A DNA stretch of 64,000 nt from Asterias amurensis (GCF_032118995.1 NC_092667.1:6254931-6318930), one strand, 5' to 3'; counted from the first letter of the stretch, positions 40,701 through 52,889 are shown. Notes: a model not told the origin generated them from the letters alone. Translations and numbers: made by a program.

Positions 40701-41255
40701 GTTTTTATTTATAATCAATCCTGGCGATTTTTGCTTGTTAATTTTACTTCACCCCCAGATCAAAATGTTGCGGGACCCTATTCTTTAGACCCAACCCTGA
40801 GTCGCTGGCTGAATAAATCGTGCTTCTGCATAATTATGTCAGTTTCCGAAATATTTAGCTGAGGGGGTATGGAGAATTTAAAAGTTAATCGATGGTTTCA
40901 TTAATGCATAAAGCGAAATGTACACGTATTCTCCCTACCTTATAGCAAGCTCTTCTAGCCGATAAAACGTTTCTTTTGATATTCCATTATTTGGGAGGGA
41001 TGGTCAATCAATGTATAGGAATAGTAAATTCAATCTTCCTTTCTTTTTGCCCGATTAGTCCATTATTACTTATTTAGAAATTACCCGTCCTATGCAGAAA
41101 CACTTATTTATATGAGCAGATTATATTGAATAGTTTGTGTTTCTTCAATTGCCATTACCCCTTTATTGCGTTCCACCCATTATGAAATACAAAACTCTCA
41201 TATGCAAATCAACCAAGTGCCGATCTGTGCGCGCGCACCTTCACAAACCGACAAA

Positions 41256-44200
41256 ATGGCTGACATGTTATACACGGGACTCCGTCCTTGTTTTTTTCTC
41301 TCCAATGTCCCAGTATTTTGCCGTATATTTAGTGAACGGAAACACTGGACAATTAGTGCGGTAAGTTTAGAATTACTTGTAGCATGACTGGAAGGTATCC
41401 TTCGGTGGTTATGAGGTTTAAAATGAAGCAAACTAAATGATTTACTGTGTGTTTGGCCGGGGCCTGGCGGCATGTTTGAAAACACGTGAATAATAAAACT
41501 GTGCGTGGTCGTGTATGACAAGTTCCGGTTGACCAGATTCGGACCCATTTTTGCAACAATTCACATAATTTAAAAATTACTTCTCACATCCCCAATATCC
41601 TTTATGTGAGTAATAACATCTACTAAACCAGCGACTCCCCCCCCCCCCCCCCCTGTCCAAAAAAAAGTGGCAAATTATATCATTACAATAATTGACAAAT
41701 AAATTATGGCAATTTTCGGGAAGTTTGTCGGCGACAAAGAAGTAGAACACGTCAACAGAGTGATAAGATATTTGTGTAAACACCAAAAAATGCTGTTAAA
41801 ATTCTCACCTTCAAATTTGAAAACCAACCAGGCCGGGCGCATAACATTTTTTTCGGGAAATGATAAGAATGTGTAAACAAATATTTGTTTTAAATACTGA
41901 GCAGTCGTCGTCTTGATTTTCCAACTGGATACAATTACCAAAATTGTTTGTCAGGTGGTGGTGCACTCAGTATAGGTAAAATCATACGGCTATTGTATAC
42001 AGTTTAGTTATTTAGTTGCACTGGAAGTTAGCCCTGGTGGTCTTACACTTTCGTATTATACTACTGTGTACATAGGAAGAGTCCTTACTAGGGCTACACT
42101 GGAAGCGTGCAATATTACTTTATATTTCAAAAAATTCAAGGAATGTAAAATCGCACGCACCTCATCCAACAGCCGTCGATAAAGTTTGTATTATTAATAA
42201 AGTTTTATGAATGAGATTGGGAAAGTTGGTTTGCCACAGAGGGCGCGCTTCTGATTAGGAATAGAATCAAACGATCTGCTGGTTTCCGGGCGACAATTCT
42301 TTTCTTGAAGCCACTTGAAAAGTATTTTTCTTTGCCGATGGATACTTGGTGGCTGTTTTGAAGTATGTATGTAATATAAACTTATCATTGTTTGTTTGTT
42401 TTCCAAGGTTTTGGTATCTTTTTGAAAACACAAAATACAGTGTGTCCACAACAACTTTACTTACAGTTATATTAAAAAAAACATCGTATCATGATTGAGA
42501 CGAAAATTATTTTAGCATGTACAAATAAGTATGGGGGTGTTGGTGTTTTACTATTTATGGTAAAATGTTTTACATGCTAATAATTGTCTCAATGGAGTGC
42601 ACTGAGATATATATTATTATTATGTGACAGTCATGCTATGGTATTTGAAAACAATCCATTTAATATTTGATGCAGATTTGTTGCTGTCGTTCTGGCATTT
42701 CTAAAGACATCAACAACAAAACCGAGGGATGCTTCGCACCATGAATCAGGATTCATCTTAAAAATAAATGGTAAGCTGAGTTATATAATTTGTATGTGCT
42801 AAACTCAACCAAGTTGATGTGACCTATGATAGGGCTATGCTGGCTCTCCACATCGTGCTGGCTCTCCACAAAGGATGTTCGTAACGAACAGCCATAGCCT
42901 GAGTTGCCAAAACGAACATGGCCTTCAGTTTAAACTCTCCCCATCCATTACGTGATTTTTGAATTTTGAAGTATAATTTGGTGATAAATAATTGTAATAC
43001 AGGCACCTATTTATTTATAGCTACTTGTTTACACGGCACCCCAACAAATGTCCATGACACACCCCCCTTTGAAATTTTGGAAATTCGGATACATGCTCTG
43101 GACAATTAAAAGCCCCCCCCCCATCCCATAGACCCTTCCCATGAAATATGTAAATTGCATAGCGCGTGCACACTAACATTTTGGTTGGCAAAATGAGTGA
43201 ATATCGCGCTGTTTTGTACATGGCTAATGGCTGGGTGACCCACAACTCTATGGTGTTTGCCAACCAATAGGGTCTGTACGCATGCCTTAATGTAGTTAGC
43301 ATATTTCATGGGAAGGGTCCATTGCTTTTACCTCCACGTGAGATTATCTTGGGATACAAAAATAGTAAAAGGCATAATTGGTGCTAAAAAATGGCTAGAT
43401 AATAAAATGCAAACAGACACTTCAGTGATTGATCCTGTTGTTAAATCTAAGATTACTGAGTAGTACAGTAAACAAATGTTTTGAACTTGTAGTGTGTACC
43501 GTTCAATTACAATGCACCTCTGGCTCCCATATATCATCACAAGAAAGGATTAAACTCAATGGTAAATGCATAATTCTTAACTGTTTTTTGTTGGCATTTG
43601 AACCACTTTATGTTGGTATTCCATCTTGCCAGGCGTTCGATATGATCTGCCTTTGAAAACATCATTGCCCCAATAAAACCTAGACTTGAGGAAGGAGAGA
43701 CAACAAAAGGTTCTTTATACCTGGGTTTGTTGTTGTCTTGTGAGAAAATATGAGTAAGGTACTGATCATGAACTTCCGAACCTTGGCCGTTAGGATTGTG
43801 CCTTGCGTATTTATCAAATTTTGCTCAAATTTATGCTCAAATTCTGCTAAAATTTTGCCTGAAAATTCACAAAGGGTTGTGCCTCGCATATCAATATAAT
43901 TTTGCTCAAATTTTGCCAGAAAACTCATCACGGCGTTAGCCTTGCGTATTCATCAAATTTTGCTCAGGTTTTGCCTCGAAATGCACCTGGACTTTATTTA
44001 GGTTTGCTTATTTACCCAATAATCCTCAAATTTTGCCTAAAAATACATCAAGGCTGGCGTCTTTATCAAATTTTTCTAAAATTTTGCCACAAAATTCAAG
44101 AGGCTTTAGCCTTGTGTATTTTTATTTATTTTTTTCTTCAAATTTAGCCCAAATTTGATAAAACTGCTGGACTTACCCCTTGTGATTTTTTCAACTTTAG

Positions 44201-44561
44201 GCCCAAATTTAATAAAACTGCTGGACTTACCCCTCGTGATTTTTAAATTTTAGGCCTAAACCCTATAAAACTGTTGGACTTATTTTACCCCTTGTGATTT
44301 TTTCAACTTTAGGCCCAAATTCGATAAAACTGACAGACTACCCCTTGTGATTTTTTCAGTTTAAAGCCCAAACTGGTCTAAAATGCTGAACTTTAACCCT
44401 GCAATAGATTTTGCAAATGACATAATACTGGCTTACAGTTACACACTCTATCGGTTTACTTGACCTTTCAGCGCCAGTATTTCCTGAAACCAAGTATGGA
44501 TGGAATCTCCCCTACTGACACCTTGAAGGCTGCAGGGTATAAGGAGAGCAAACACGCATGA
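41256..44561 (+). CDS. Candidate small gene: 64-residue protein with mitochondrial-presequence-like start
   Basis: I do not recognise this protein. Exon 1 (41256-41360) begins with ATG in a good context (ACAAAATGG), encodes MADMLYTGLRPCFFLS and ends at a GTAAGT donor in phase 0. A phase-0 exon at 44472-44561, after TTTCAG, encodes RQYFLKPSMDGISPTDTLK and more, to TGA. Joined, they give 64 residues with an N-terminal half that is basic, hydrophobic and nearly free of acids (HWTISARQYF at the junction), like a mitochondrial targeting sequence. A possible middle exon (42676-42770, TGCAG to GTAAGC) would end that frame; with it, a second frame starting at 41305 stays open through all three exons (65 residues). 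All of this is inference from splice signals. Confidence 0.35.
43131..43319. mobile_element. MITE, 189 bp, inverted ends GACCCTTCCCATGAAATATG
   Basis: GACCCTTCCCATGAAATATG (43131-43150) is matched by CATATTTCATGGGAAGGGTC (43300-43319), a perfect 20-bp terminal inverted repeat. No coding capacity is present. Flanking CAT sequences may be a target duplication. Confidence 0.88.
43780..44150 (+). repeat. Degenerate monomeric relative of the 86-bp satellite
   Basis: CAAATTTTGCTCA and TTTTGCC..AAAATTCA motifs recur irregularly with occasional AAGGCT, as in the array starting at 45.5 kb, but with shorter and very diverged units. Confidence 0.65.
44150..44420 (+). repeat. Degenerate relative of the 56-bp satellite of 57-59.9 kb
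   Basis: About five units of CTGGACTTACCCCTTGTGAT, TTTTTCAACTTTAGGCCC and AAATTTGATAAAACTG, spaced 50-60 bp, match the array 13 kb downstream in the same orientation. Confidence 0.75.
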
Positions 44562-44759
44562 AAACATCAGTATCATCAAGACATCCTAGCAGCTCATCTG
44601 TTGATCATGAATGAACAAAAGTAAGATATAGATGAGTGACTTGTGTTGGTTTGATATTTCACGTTTTTTAATCCTCCTAAACATGTAGTGGGTTGTGTTT
44701 AGCAGCTCAATACACAGTTGACATCTTGTCAAATAAGTACACCATTACAAGCAAGCAAG

Positions 44760-45150
44760 CAAATACGCGGGGTTTTTTTTGGCGCTAACTTGGTGGTGCC
44801 TGCGTATCGATAATGGTGGTGCCTGCGGATAAGATTAAAGGGACCTGGACACTTGCACGTGGCATGTGGGGTCCTACTTCCGGCTCGGGCCACTGGGTGG
44901 TTGATCTTAAAGGTGCATTTGGGCTCCTCATCTGAGGATGGTGCCGGTGTTATCACAAATGGTTGACCAACGGAAGTAGTCCGCTAGTCTTTCCACTAGC
45001 GGACCGCGTTAGTATAGTAGGGGACTCCCCTGGTTCTCAGGGGGGCGGACCTGACCCATCCGACAGGATGGTGCAAAGGCCCCGACGATCTAGAAACCGT
45101 GTGGGGCTGGTATCCTGGGACCTGCACGTTGGTAGCCCTGCTAATTGAAC
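44760..45150 (+). other. GC-rich block with several strong hairpins, identity unknown
   Basis: In AT-rich surroundings, this roughly 390-bp block is GC-rich and holds a perfect 10-bp stem (GTCCGCTAGT / ACTAGCGGAC, 44979-45004). It also contains CTCCCCTGG / CTCAGGGG, CATCC / GGATG and GGCCCC / GGGGC stems. No convincing ORF is present. It could be a structured RNA, a ribozyme-like element or the 5' end of a LINE; I cannot decide. Confidence 0.45.
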
Positions 45151-45534
45151 AAACCTTACCAGGATAAATAGGCAAAATTTGAAACTGAAATAAATTGCTT
45201 GCATTGGTGTACCTAATTACAAGATTGCGCTAAAATCATACTCTGTTCAACTAGATTATTAAAAAGAAGACTAATGCAAGAATAATTACTTTGTTTTTTT
45301 TTCATATGAACCAACTGTGAGGTGGTATAACTGCATCTCCTGAGGACCCATGTCATCCATGAAGGAGCACCTAAGTCAACAGTATCAGCAAGGCCTGAAT
45401 GAACGAACCCAGGGAGATTCAAGCTCAATAGTATGGAAGACTTACACCTGCTGCAGCCTTGGAACTTTCAACATGTGAAGCAAACATGTAGATGATTTGA
45501 ACAAAACATTACAGATCTTTGTACCCAATTTTTC

Positions 45535-48500
45535 CCTGCAAATGCAACAAGGCATTATCCTTCACTCAAATTCTACTCAGGTTTTGCCCGAAAATGCAAC
45601 ATGACTATATTTTGCTCAAATTTTGCCTGAAAATTCATCAAGGCTTTGTTTTGCTCAAATTTTGCCCAAAAGTGCTACAAGGCTATAGTTTTGTGTTTTT
45701 ACCAAATTTTGCCTGAGAATTCAACAAGGCTATATTTAGCTCAAATTTTGCCCAAAAGTGCTACAAGGCTATATATAGCCTTGTGTTTTTATCCAAGTTT
45801 TCCTAAGAATTCAACAAGGCTATATTTTGCTCAAATTTTGCCCAAGAGTGCTACAAGGCTATATAGCCTTGGGTTTTTATCCAATTTTGCCTGAGAATTC
45901 AACAAGGCTTTATTTTGCTCTTTTTATCCAACAAGGCATTATCCTTCACTCAAATTCTACTCAGGTTTTGCCCGAAAATGCAACATGACTATATTTTGCT
46001 CAAATTTTGCCTGAAAATTCATCAAGGCTTTATTTTGCTCAAATTTTGCCCAAACGTGCTACAAGGCTATAGCCTTGCGTTTTTATCACATTTTTCCTAA
46101 GAATTCAACAAGGCTATATTTTGCTCAAATTTTGCCCAAAAGTGCTACAAGGCTATAGCCTTTTGTTTTTATCCAATTTTGCCTGAAAATTCAACAAGGC
46201 TTTATTTTGCTCAAATTTTGGCCAAAAGTGCTACAAGGCTATAGCCTTGCGTTTTTATCCAATTTTGCCTGAAAATTCAACAAGGCTTTATTTTGCTCAA
46301 ATTTTGCCCAAAAGTGCTACAAGGCTATAGCCTTGCGTTTTTATCCAATTTTTCCTGAGAATTCGACAAGTCTTTGTTTTGCTCAAATTTTGCCCAAAAT
46401 TGCTACAAGGCTATATAAAGCCTTGTGTTTTTATCCAATTTTGCCTGAGAATTCAAAAAAGTCTATACTTTGCTCAAATTTTGCCCAAAAGTGCTACAAG
46501 GCTATAGCCTTGCGTTTCTATCCAATTTTGCCTGAAAATTCAACAAGGCTTTATTTTGTTCAAATTTTGCCCAAAAGTGCTACAAGGCTATAGCCTTGCG
46601 TTTTTATCCAATTTTACCTGAGAATTAAACAAGGCTATATTTTGCTCAAATTTTGCCCAAAAGTGCTACAAGGCTATAGCCTTGCGTTTCTATCCAATTT
46701 TGCCTGAAAATTCAACGAGGCTTTATTTTGCTCAAATTTTGCCCAAAAGTGCTACAAGGCTATAGCCTTGCGTTTTTATCCAATTTTACCTGAGAATTCA
46801 ACAAGGCTATATTTTGCTCTAATTTTGCCCAAAAGTGCTACAAGGCTATAGCCTTGCGTTTCTATCCAATTTTGCCTGAAAATTCAACAAGGCTCTTTTT
46901 TGCTCAAATTTTGCCCAAAAGTGCTACAAGGCTATAGCCTTGCGTTTTTATCCAATTTTACCTGAGAATTAAACAAGGCTATATTTTGCTCAAATTTTGC
47001 CCAAAAGTGCTACAAGGCTATAGCCTTGCTTTTTTATCCAATTTTGCCTGAAAATTCAACAAGGCTTTATTTTGCTCAAATTTTGCCCAAAAGTGCTACA
47101 AGGCTATAGCCTTGCGTTTTTATCCAATTTTACCTGAGAATTAAACAAGGCTATATTTTGCTCAAATTTTGCCCAAAAGTGCTACAAGGCTATAGCCTTG
47201 TGTTTTTATCCAATTTTGCCTGAGAATTCAACAAGTCTTTGTTTTGCTCAAATTTTGCCCAAAAGTGCTACAAGGCTATAGCCTTGCGTTTTTATCCAAT
47301 TTTGCCTGAGAATTCAACAAGTCTTTGTTTTGCTCAAATTTTGCCGAAAAGTGCTACAAGGCTATAGCCTTGCGTTTCTATCCAATTTTGCCTGAAAATT
47401 CAACAAGGCTTTATTTTGTTCAAATTTTGCCCAAAAGTGCTACAAGGCTATAGCCTTGCGTTTTTATCCAATTTTACCTGAGAATTAAACAAGGCTATAT
47501 TTTGCTCAAATTTTGCCCAAAAGTGCTACAAGGCTATAGCCTTGCGTTTCTATCCAATTTTGCCTGAAAATTCAACGAGGCTTTATTTTGCTCAAATTTT
47601 GCCCAAAAGTGCTACAAGGCTATAGCCTTGCGTTTTTATCCAATTTTACCTGAGAATTCAACAAGGCTATATTTTGCTCTAATTTTGCCCAAAAGTGCTA
47701 CAAGGCTATAGCCTTGCGTTTCTATCCAATTTTGCCTGAAAATTCAACAAGGCTCTTTTTTGCTCAAATTTTGCCCAAAAGTGCTACAAGGCTATAGCCT
47801 TGCGTTTTTATCCAATTTTACCTGAGAATTAAACAAGGCTATATTTTGCTCAAATTTTGCCCAAAAGTGCTACAAGGCTATAGCCTTGCGTTTCTATCCA
47901 ATTTTGCCTGAAAATTCAACAAGGCTCTTTTTTGCTCAAATTTTGCCCAAAAGTGCTACAAGGCTATAGCCTTGCGTTTTTATCCAATTTTACCTGAGAA
48001 TTAAACAAGGCTATATTTTGCTCAAATTTTGCCCAAAAGTGCTACAAGGCTATAGCCTTGCTTTTTTATCCAATTTTGCCTGAAAATTCAACAAGGCTTT
48101 ATTTTGCTCAAATTTTGCCCAAAAGTGCTACAAGGCTATAGCCTTGCGTTTTTATCCAATTTTACCTGAGAATTAAACAAGGCTATATTTTGCTCAAATT
48201 TTGCCCAAAAGTGCTACAAGGCTATAGCCTTGCGTTTTTATCCAATTTTACCTGAGAATTAAACAAGGCTTTATTTTGCTCAAATTTTGCCCAAAAGTGC
48301 TACAAGGCTATAGCCTTGTGTTTTTATCCAATTTTGCCTGAGAATTCAACAAGTCTTTGTTTTGCTCAAATTTTGCCCAAAAGTGCTACAAGGCTATAGC
48401 CTTGCGTTTTTATCCAATTTTGCCTGAGAATTCAACAAGTCTTTGTTTTGCTCAAATTTTGCCGAAAAGTGCTACAAGGCTATAGCCTTGCGTTTCTATC

Positions 48501-49045
48501 CAATTTTGCCTGAAAATTCAACAAGGCTTTATTTTGTTCAAATTTTGCCCAAAAGTGCTACAAGGCTATAGCCTTGCGTTTTTATCCAATTTTACCTGAG
48601 AATTAAACAAGGCTATATTTTGCTCAAATTTTGCCCAAAAGTGCTACAAGGCTATAGCCTTGCGTTTCTATCCAATTTTGCCTGAAAATTCAACGAGGCT
48701 TTATTTTGCTCAAATTTTGCCCAAAAGTGCTACAAGGCTATAGCCTTGCGTTTTTATCCAATTTTACCTGAGAATTCAACAAGGCTATATTTTGCTCAAA
48801 TTTTGCCCAAAAGTGCTACAAGGCTATAGCCTTGCGTTTTTATCCAATTTTGCCTGAAAATTCAACAAGGCTTTATTTTGCTCAAATTTTGCCCAAAAGT
48901 GCTACAAGGCTATAGCCTTGTGTTTTTATCCAATTTTGCCTGAGAATTCAACAAGTCTTTGTTTTGCTCAAATTTTGCCAAAAAGTGCTACAAGGCTATA
49001 GCCTTGCATTTTTATCCAATTTTGTTCAAATTTTGCCTGGTGTGT
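45535..49045 (+). repeat. 86-bp satellite array with a perfect 16-bp palindrome per unit, about 40 copies
   Basis: Unit landmarks are CAAATTTTGCCCAAAAGTGC, CAAGGCTATAGCCTTG (perfect palindrome), TTTTTATCCAATTTTGCCTG and AATTCAACAAGGC. From about 46090 the period is strictly 86 bp; the first 550 bp are irregular, including a duplicated segment about 384 bp apart (45551 and 45935). Variant units recur at multiples of 86 (860, 1032 and 1118 bp), showing block duplication. Each unit looks like an old dimer of two similar halves (CAAATTTTGCCC...AAGGCT and CAATTTTGCCTG...AAGGCT). The period is not a multiple of three and no gene is encoded. Confidence 0.97.
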
Positions 49046-49186
49046 TTATTTAAATTAAGAGTGTTATTTTATATGTACAAGAATAAATGCTTATGCTTTT
49101 TATGGGCAAGTCAACCATTAGTTGATTTGTCTGAACTCGTAACTGTTGTCTCATTATTTGACTCGTCTACTTGGCCGCCATGTTTT

Positions 49187-49289
49187 CCCACAATGCAATA
49201 AATTGGGTGCGTATTAATTTTATAGGAGTTTCCTTGCGCAAAATGACTTGCTAAAAGCAACTTATATACGCACCCAATTGTATTGTGGG
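49187..49289. mobile_element. 103-bp palindromic MITE at the edge of the satellite
   Basis: CCCACAATGCAATA and TTGGGTGCGTAT at the left are mirrored by ATACGCACCCAA and TATTGTGGG at the right, leaving a loop of about 50 bp. Confidence 0.75.
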
Positions 49290-49433
49290 TAAAAATGACA
49301 GCCTGAGGGTCCCACCAGGATAAGGTGGGCCCTCAGTATTTAATTGGGGGGGGGGGGGGGTAGGGTTAAGGCAAATAAAACACAAGTTACAAGGAGAGTC
49401 ATGTTCAATTTTTTATTGAAAAATTTGGCCAAA

Positions 49434-49926
49434 AAAAAAGCAGAGTCGTGCAAACACCTGTGCCTGTCGGTGGACCCCCTCGGCCACCTGGAACTTGTGA
49501 TGACCTAAAGGCTTTAAGTGCAATGGTTGATATGTTCTCTGTTCAGTGAAGTTCAATTAGATGTACTACTAGTTTCTACTTCAATGTTGTAATGTCTCAC
49601 AAAATATAACGAGCTAGACGCAATTTTGCGCTGTGTTTTAAACGCAAGTGTTGAGCAGAAGGTAGTTGTTGCTTGCTTAAATGAACTGGTGCCCTCAAGG
49701 GCCAAAGATTTCACCGATTGTTGTCTTGCAACCAAGCCGCACTGGTGGTGTCAAGAGTTGTCAACGCTTGTTCCAATGGGATCCTAACTCGACAGATGAT
49801 GACGACTTCTATCCAGATGATGATGTGCTGGTCGGAAAAACAAGTTCTGCAATGGCCACTAATTTCCCCCTTGCTTTTTATGGGGCTGCAATTTGGACAC
49901 TCAGATGTAGTCAATTAACAAAATGA
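49434..49926 (+). pseudogene. Diverged copy of the 52.89-53.46 kb exons, inverted orientation
   Basis: On the + strand, 49440-49506 corresponds to the first exon of the minus-strand gene (KHLCL, VDPLG and HLEL are shared) but meets a TAA soon after. 49681-49926 stays open and shares QW, DDDDFY, DDD, GKTSSA with QW, DDEDFY, DD, GETCSA in the other copy. Acidic residues are conserved at protein level while DNA has diverged, so the ancestral sequence was coding. The damage to the first exon makes this copy probably non-functional; I cannot name the family. Confidence 0.5.
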
Positions 49927-50219
49927 CTACAAGTAAACTTATTTTTGACCAACTTTGACTTAAAACAAAGTCGATTAGTGTGTAAATCACATAACTTGTA
50001 CCAAAAGCTTCAAGTAAAATGCTAGACGTATTGACGCTAATGCGGCAAATTTATGAACAGTTTTAGTAAGCTGAATAGTGACAATTTCTCACTATTTGTT
50101 TGCCAAGAAATGATAACAAAGTTGACATTGGATTTATATAACTTCTACCTTCCTCACAAAGACCGACTTTGACCATAACGACTAAACTTTACAACACGGC
50201 TAAGATTAATCAAGACCAC

Positions 50220-52680
50220 AGTACTTGTCTGGAAGTATGGGTAATTCAAAACACATGTGAAAGTGACGAGAATACGCGACACCTGGGGAATTATGGGTAA
50301 TTCAAATCACACATGAAAGTGAAGAGAATATGCCACACCAGGGAAAGTTGGGGTAATTCAAAACACAGGTGAAAGTGTAGAGAATACGCAAAACCAGGGG
50401 AATTATGGGTAATTCATCACCCATGTGGAAGTTTAAATTATATGCCTCACCAGATGAATTATGGATAATTCAAAACACGTGAAAGTGAGGAGAAAACGCC
50501 ATACCAGGGGAATTATGGTCAATTCAAAACACACGTGAAAGTGAAGAGAAAACGCCATACCAGGGGAATTATGGGTAATTCAAAACACAGGTGATAGTGA
50601 AGAGAAAACGCCATACCAGGGGAATTATGGGTAATTCATCACACATGTGAAAGTGTAAAGAATACGCCCCACCAGGGAAATTATGGGTAATTCAAAACGA
50701 ATGTGAAAGTGTAAAGACTATGCTATACCAGGGGAATTATGGGTAATTCAAAACACAGGTGAAAGTGTATAGAATACGCCATAACAGGGGAATTATGGGA
50801 AATTCAAAACACATGTGAAAGTGAAGAGAAAACGCCATAACAGGGTAATTATGGGAAATTCAAAACAGGTGATAGTGAAGAGAATACGCCACACCAGGAA
50901 AATTTTTGGAATTTTAAACACAGGTGAAAGTATAAAGAAAACGCAACACCAGGGAAATTATGGGTAATTCAAAACACAAGTGAAAGTGTATAGAATACGC
51001 CATAACAAGGGAATTATGGGGAATTCAAAACACAGGTGATAGTGAAGAGAAAATGCCATAACAGGGGAATTATAGGTAATTAAAAACACAGGTGAAAGTA
51101 TCAAGAATATACCACACCAGGGGAATTATGGGTAATTCAAAACACAGGTGAAAGTTTCAAGAATATACCACACCAGGGGAATTATTGGTAATTCAAAACA
51201 CAGGTGAAAGTTTCAAGAATATACCACACCAGGGGAATTATAGGTAATTAAAAACACAGGTGAAAGTATCAAGAATTTCCACACCAGGGGAATTATTGGT
51301 AACTCAAAACACAGGTGAAAGTGTAGAGAATACGCCACACGGGAATTGTCCCAAGATTTTAGAGAAGTATACATTTTTATGCACACTTTCTGTTAAGGAT
51401 GATGCTTTGAAAATTTGATGGCTTTGAACATTTAAAATGTAATCTCCTGCATTGATTTGCACTTGACCATGACCAGACACTAAGAACCATGACATAGACC
51501 TGACCTTTGAACTCTTCTAATACCAACCAATACAAAACAACTATAAGTTACAGGAATCCAACATCAGGGGAAGTATCCAAAACACATGTGAAAGTGAAGA
51601 GAATACGACACACCAGGGGAATTATGGGTAATTCAAAACACATGACAGTGTAGAGAATACGTCACACCAGGGGAACTATGGGTAATTCAAAACACATGTG
51701 AAAGTGAAGAGAATACGCCACACCAGGGGAATTATGGGTAATTCAAAACACATGACAGTGTAGAGAATACGTCACACCAGGGGAACTATGGGTAATTCAA
51801 AACACATGTGAAAGTGAAGAGAATACGACACACCAGGGGAATTATGGGTAATTCAAAACACATGACAGTGTAGAGAATACGTCACACCAGGGGAACTATG
51901 GGTAATTCAAAACACATGTGAAAGTGAAGAGAATACGCCACACCAGGGGAAGCATGGGTAATTCAAAGCACATGACAGTGTAGAGAATACGTCACACCAG
52001 GGGAACTATGGGTAATTCAAAACACATGTGAAAGTGAAGAGAATACGCCACACTAGGGGAAGCATGGGTAATTTAAAGCACATGACAGTGTAGAGAATAC
52101 ATCACACCAGGGGAACTATGGGTAATTCAAAACACACGTGAAAGTGAAGAGAATTCGCCACACCAGGAGAACTATGGGTAATTCAAAACACGGGTGAAAT
52201 GGTAAAGAATACGCCACACCAGGGGAATTATGGATGTGAAAGTGTAGTATGCCACACAATGGGAATTATTGGTAATATTCAAAACGCAGGTCAAAGTGTA
52301 GAGAATGCGCCACACCAGGGGAATTATGGGTATTATTCAAAACACAGGTGAAACTGTAGAGAATACGCCACACCAGGGGAATTATGGGTAATTCATCACA
52401 CATGTGAAAGTTTAGAGAATACGCCACACCAGGGGAATTATGAGTAAGTCAAAACACAGGCGAAAGTGTAGAGAAAATGCCACACCAGGGGAATTATGGG
52501 TACTTCAAAACACAGGTGAAAGTGTAGAGAAAATGCCACACCAAGGGACATTATGGTTAATTCATCACACATATGAAAGGTTAGAGAATACGCCACACCA
52601 GGGGAACTATGGGTAATTCAAAACACAGGTGAAAGTGTAGAGAATACGCCACACCAGGGGAATTGTCCCAAGATTTTTAA
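50220..52680 (+). repeat. 56-bp satellite with a 110-bp higher-order dimer, about 42 copies
   Basis: Landmarks are GGGGAATTATGGGTAATTC, AAAACACAGGTGAAAGTG and AGAGAATACGCCACACCAG. Between about 51600 and 52150 a dimer with alternating long and short units repeats exactly every 110 bp (GTCACACCAG at 51661, 51771, 51881, 51991). A non-satellite segment of about 220 bp occurs twice: inside the array (51343-51563) and at its right end (52659-52880). Confidence 0.95.
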
Positions 52681-52889
52681 GTATACATTTTTATGCACAC
52701 GTTCTGTTTAGGATGGCGACTTGAAAATTTGATGGCTTTGAACATTTAAAATGTAATTTCCTGCAGTGATTTGCATTTGACCATGACCAGACCCTAAGAA
52801 CCATGACATAGAACTGACCTTTGAACTCTTCTAATACCAACCAATACAAAACAACTATAAATTATAGAAATCCAATGTCATCTTTGATA

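Noticed and set aside
41198-41548. 116-codon minus-strand ORF
   Set aside because: It overlaps the candidate exon 1 antisense, lacks splice or promoter support and shows no recognisable domain.
45646-48960. Repeated ORFs with a repeating LPKSATRLY-type peptide in the 86-bp array
   Set aside because: The unit length is not a multiple of three, so frames change at each unit. These ORFs are by-products of the satellite.
50220-52680. CRISPR-like array of direct repeats
   Set aside because: Units are contiguous without unique spacers and the genome is eukaryotic; this is an ordinary satellite.
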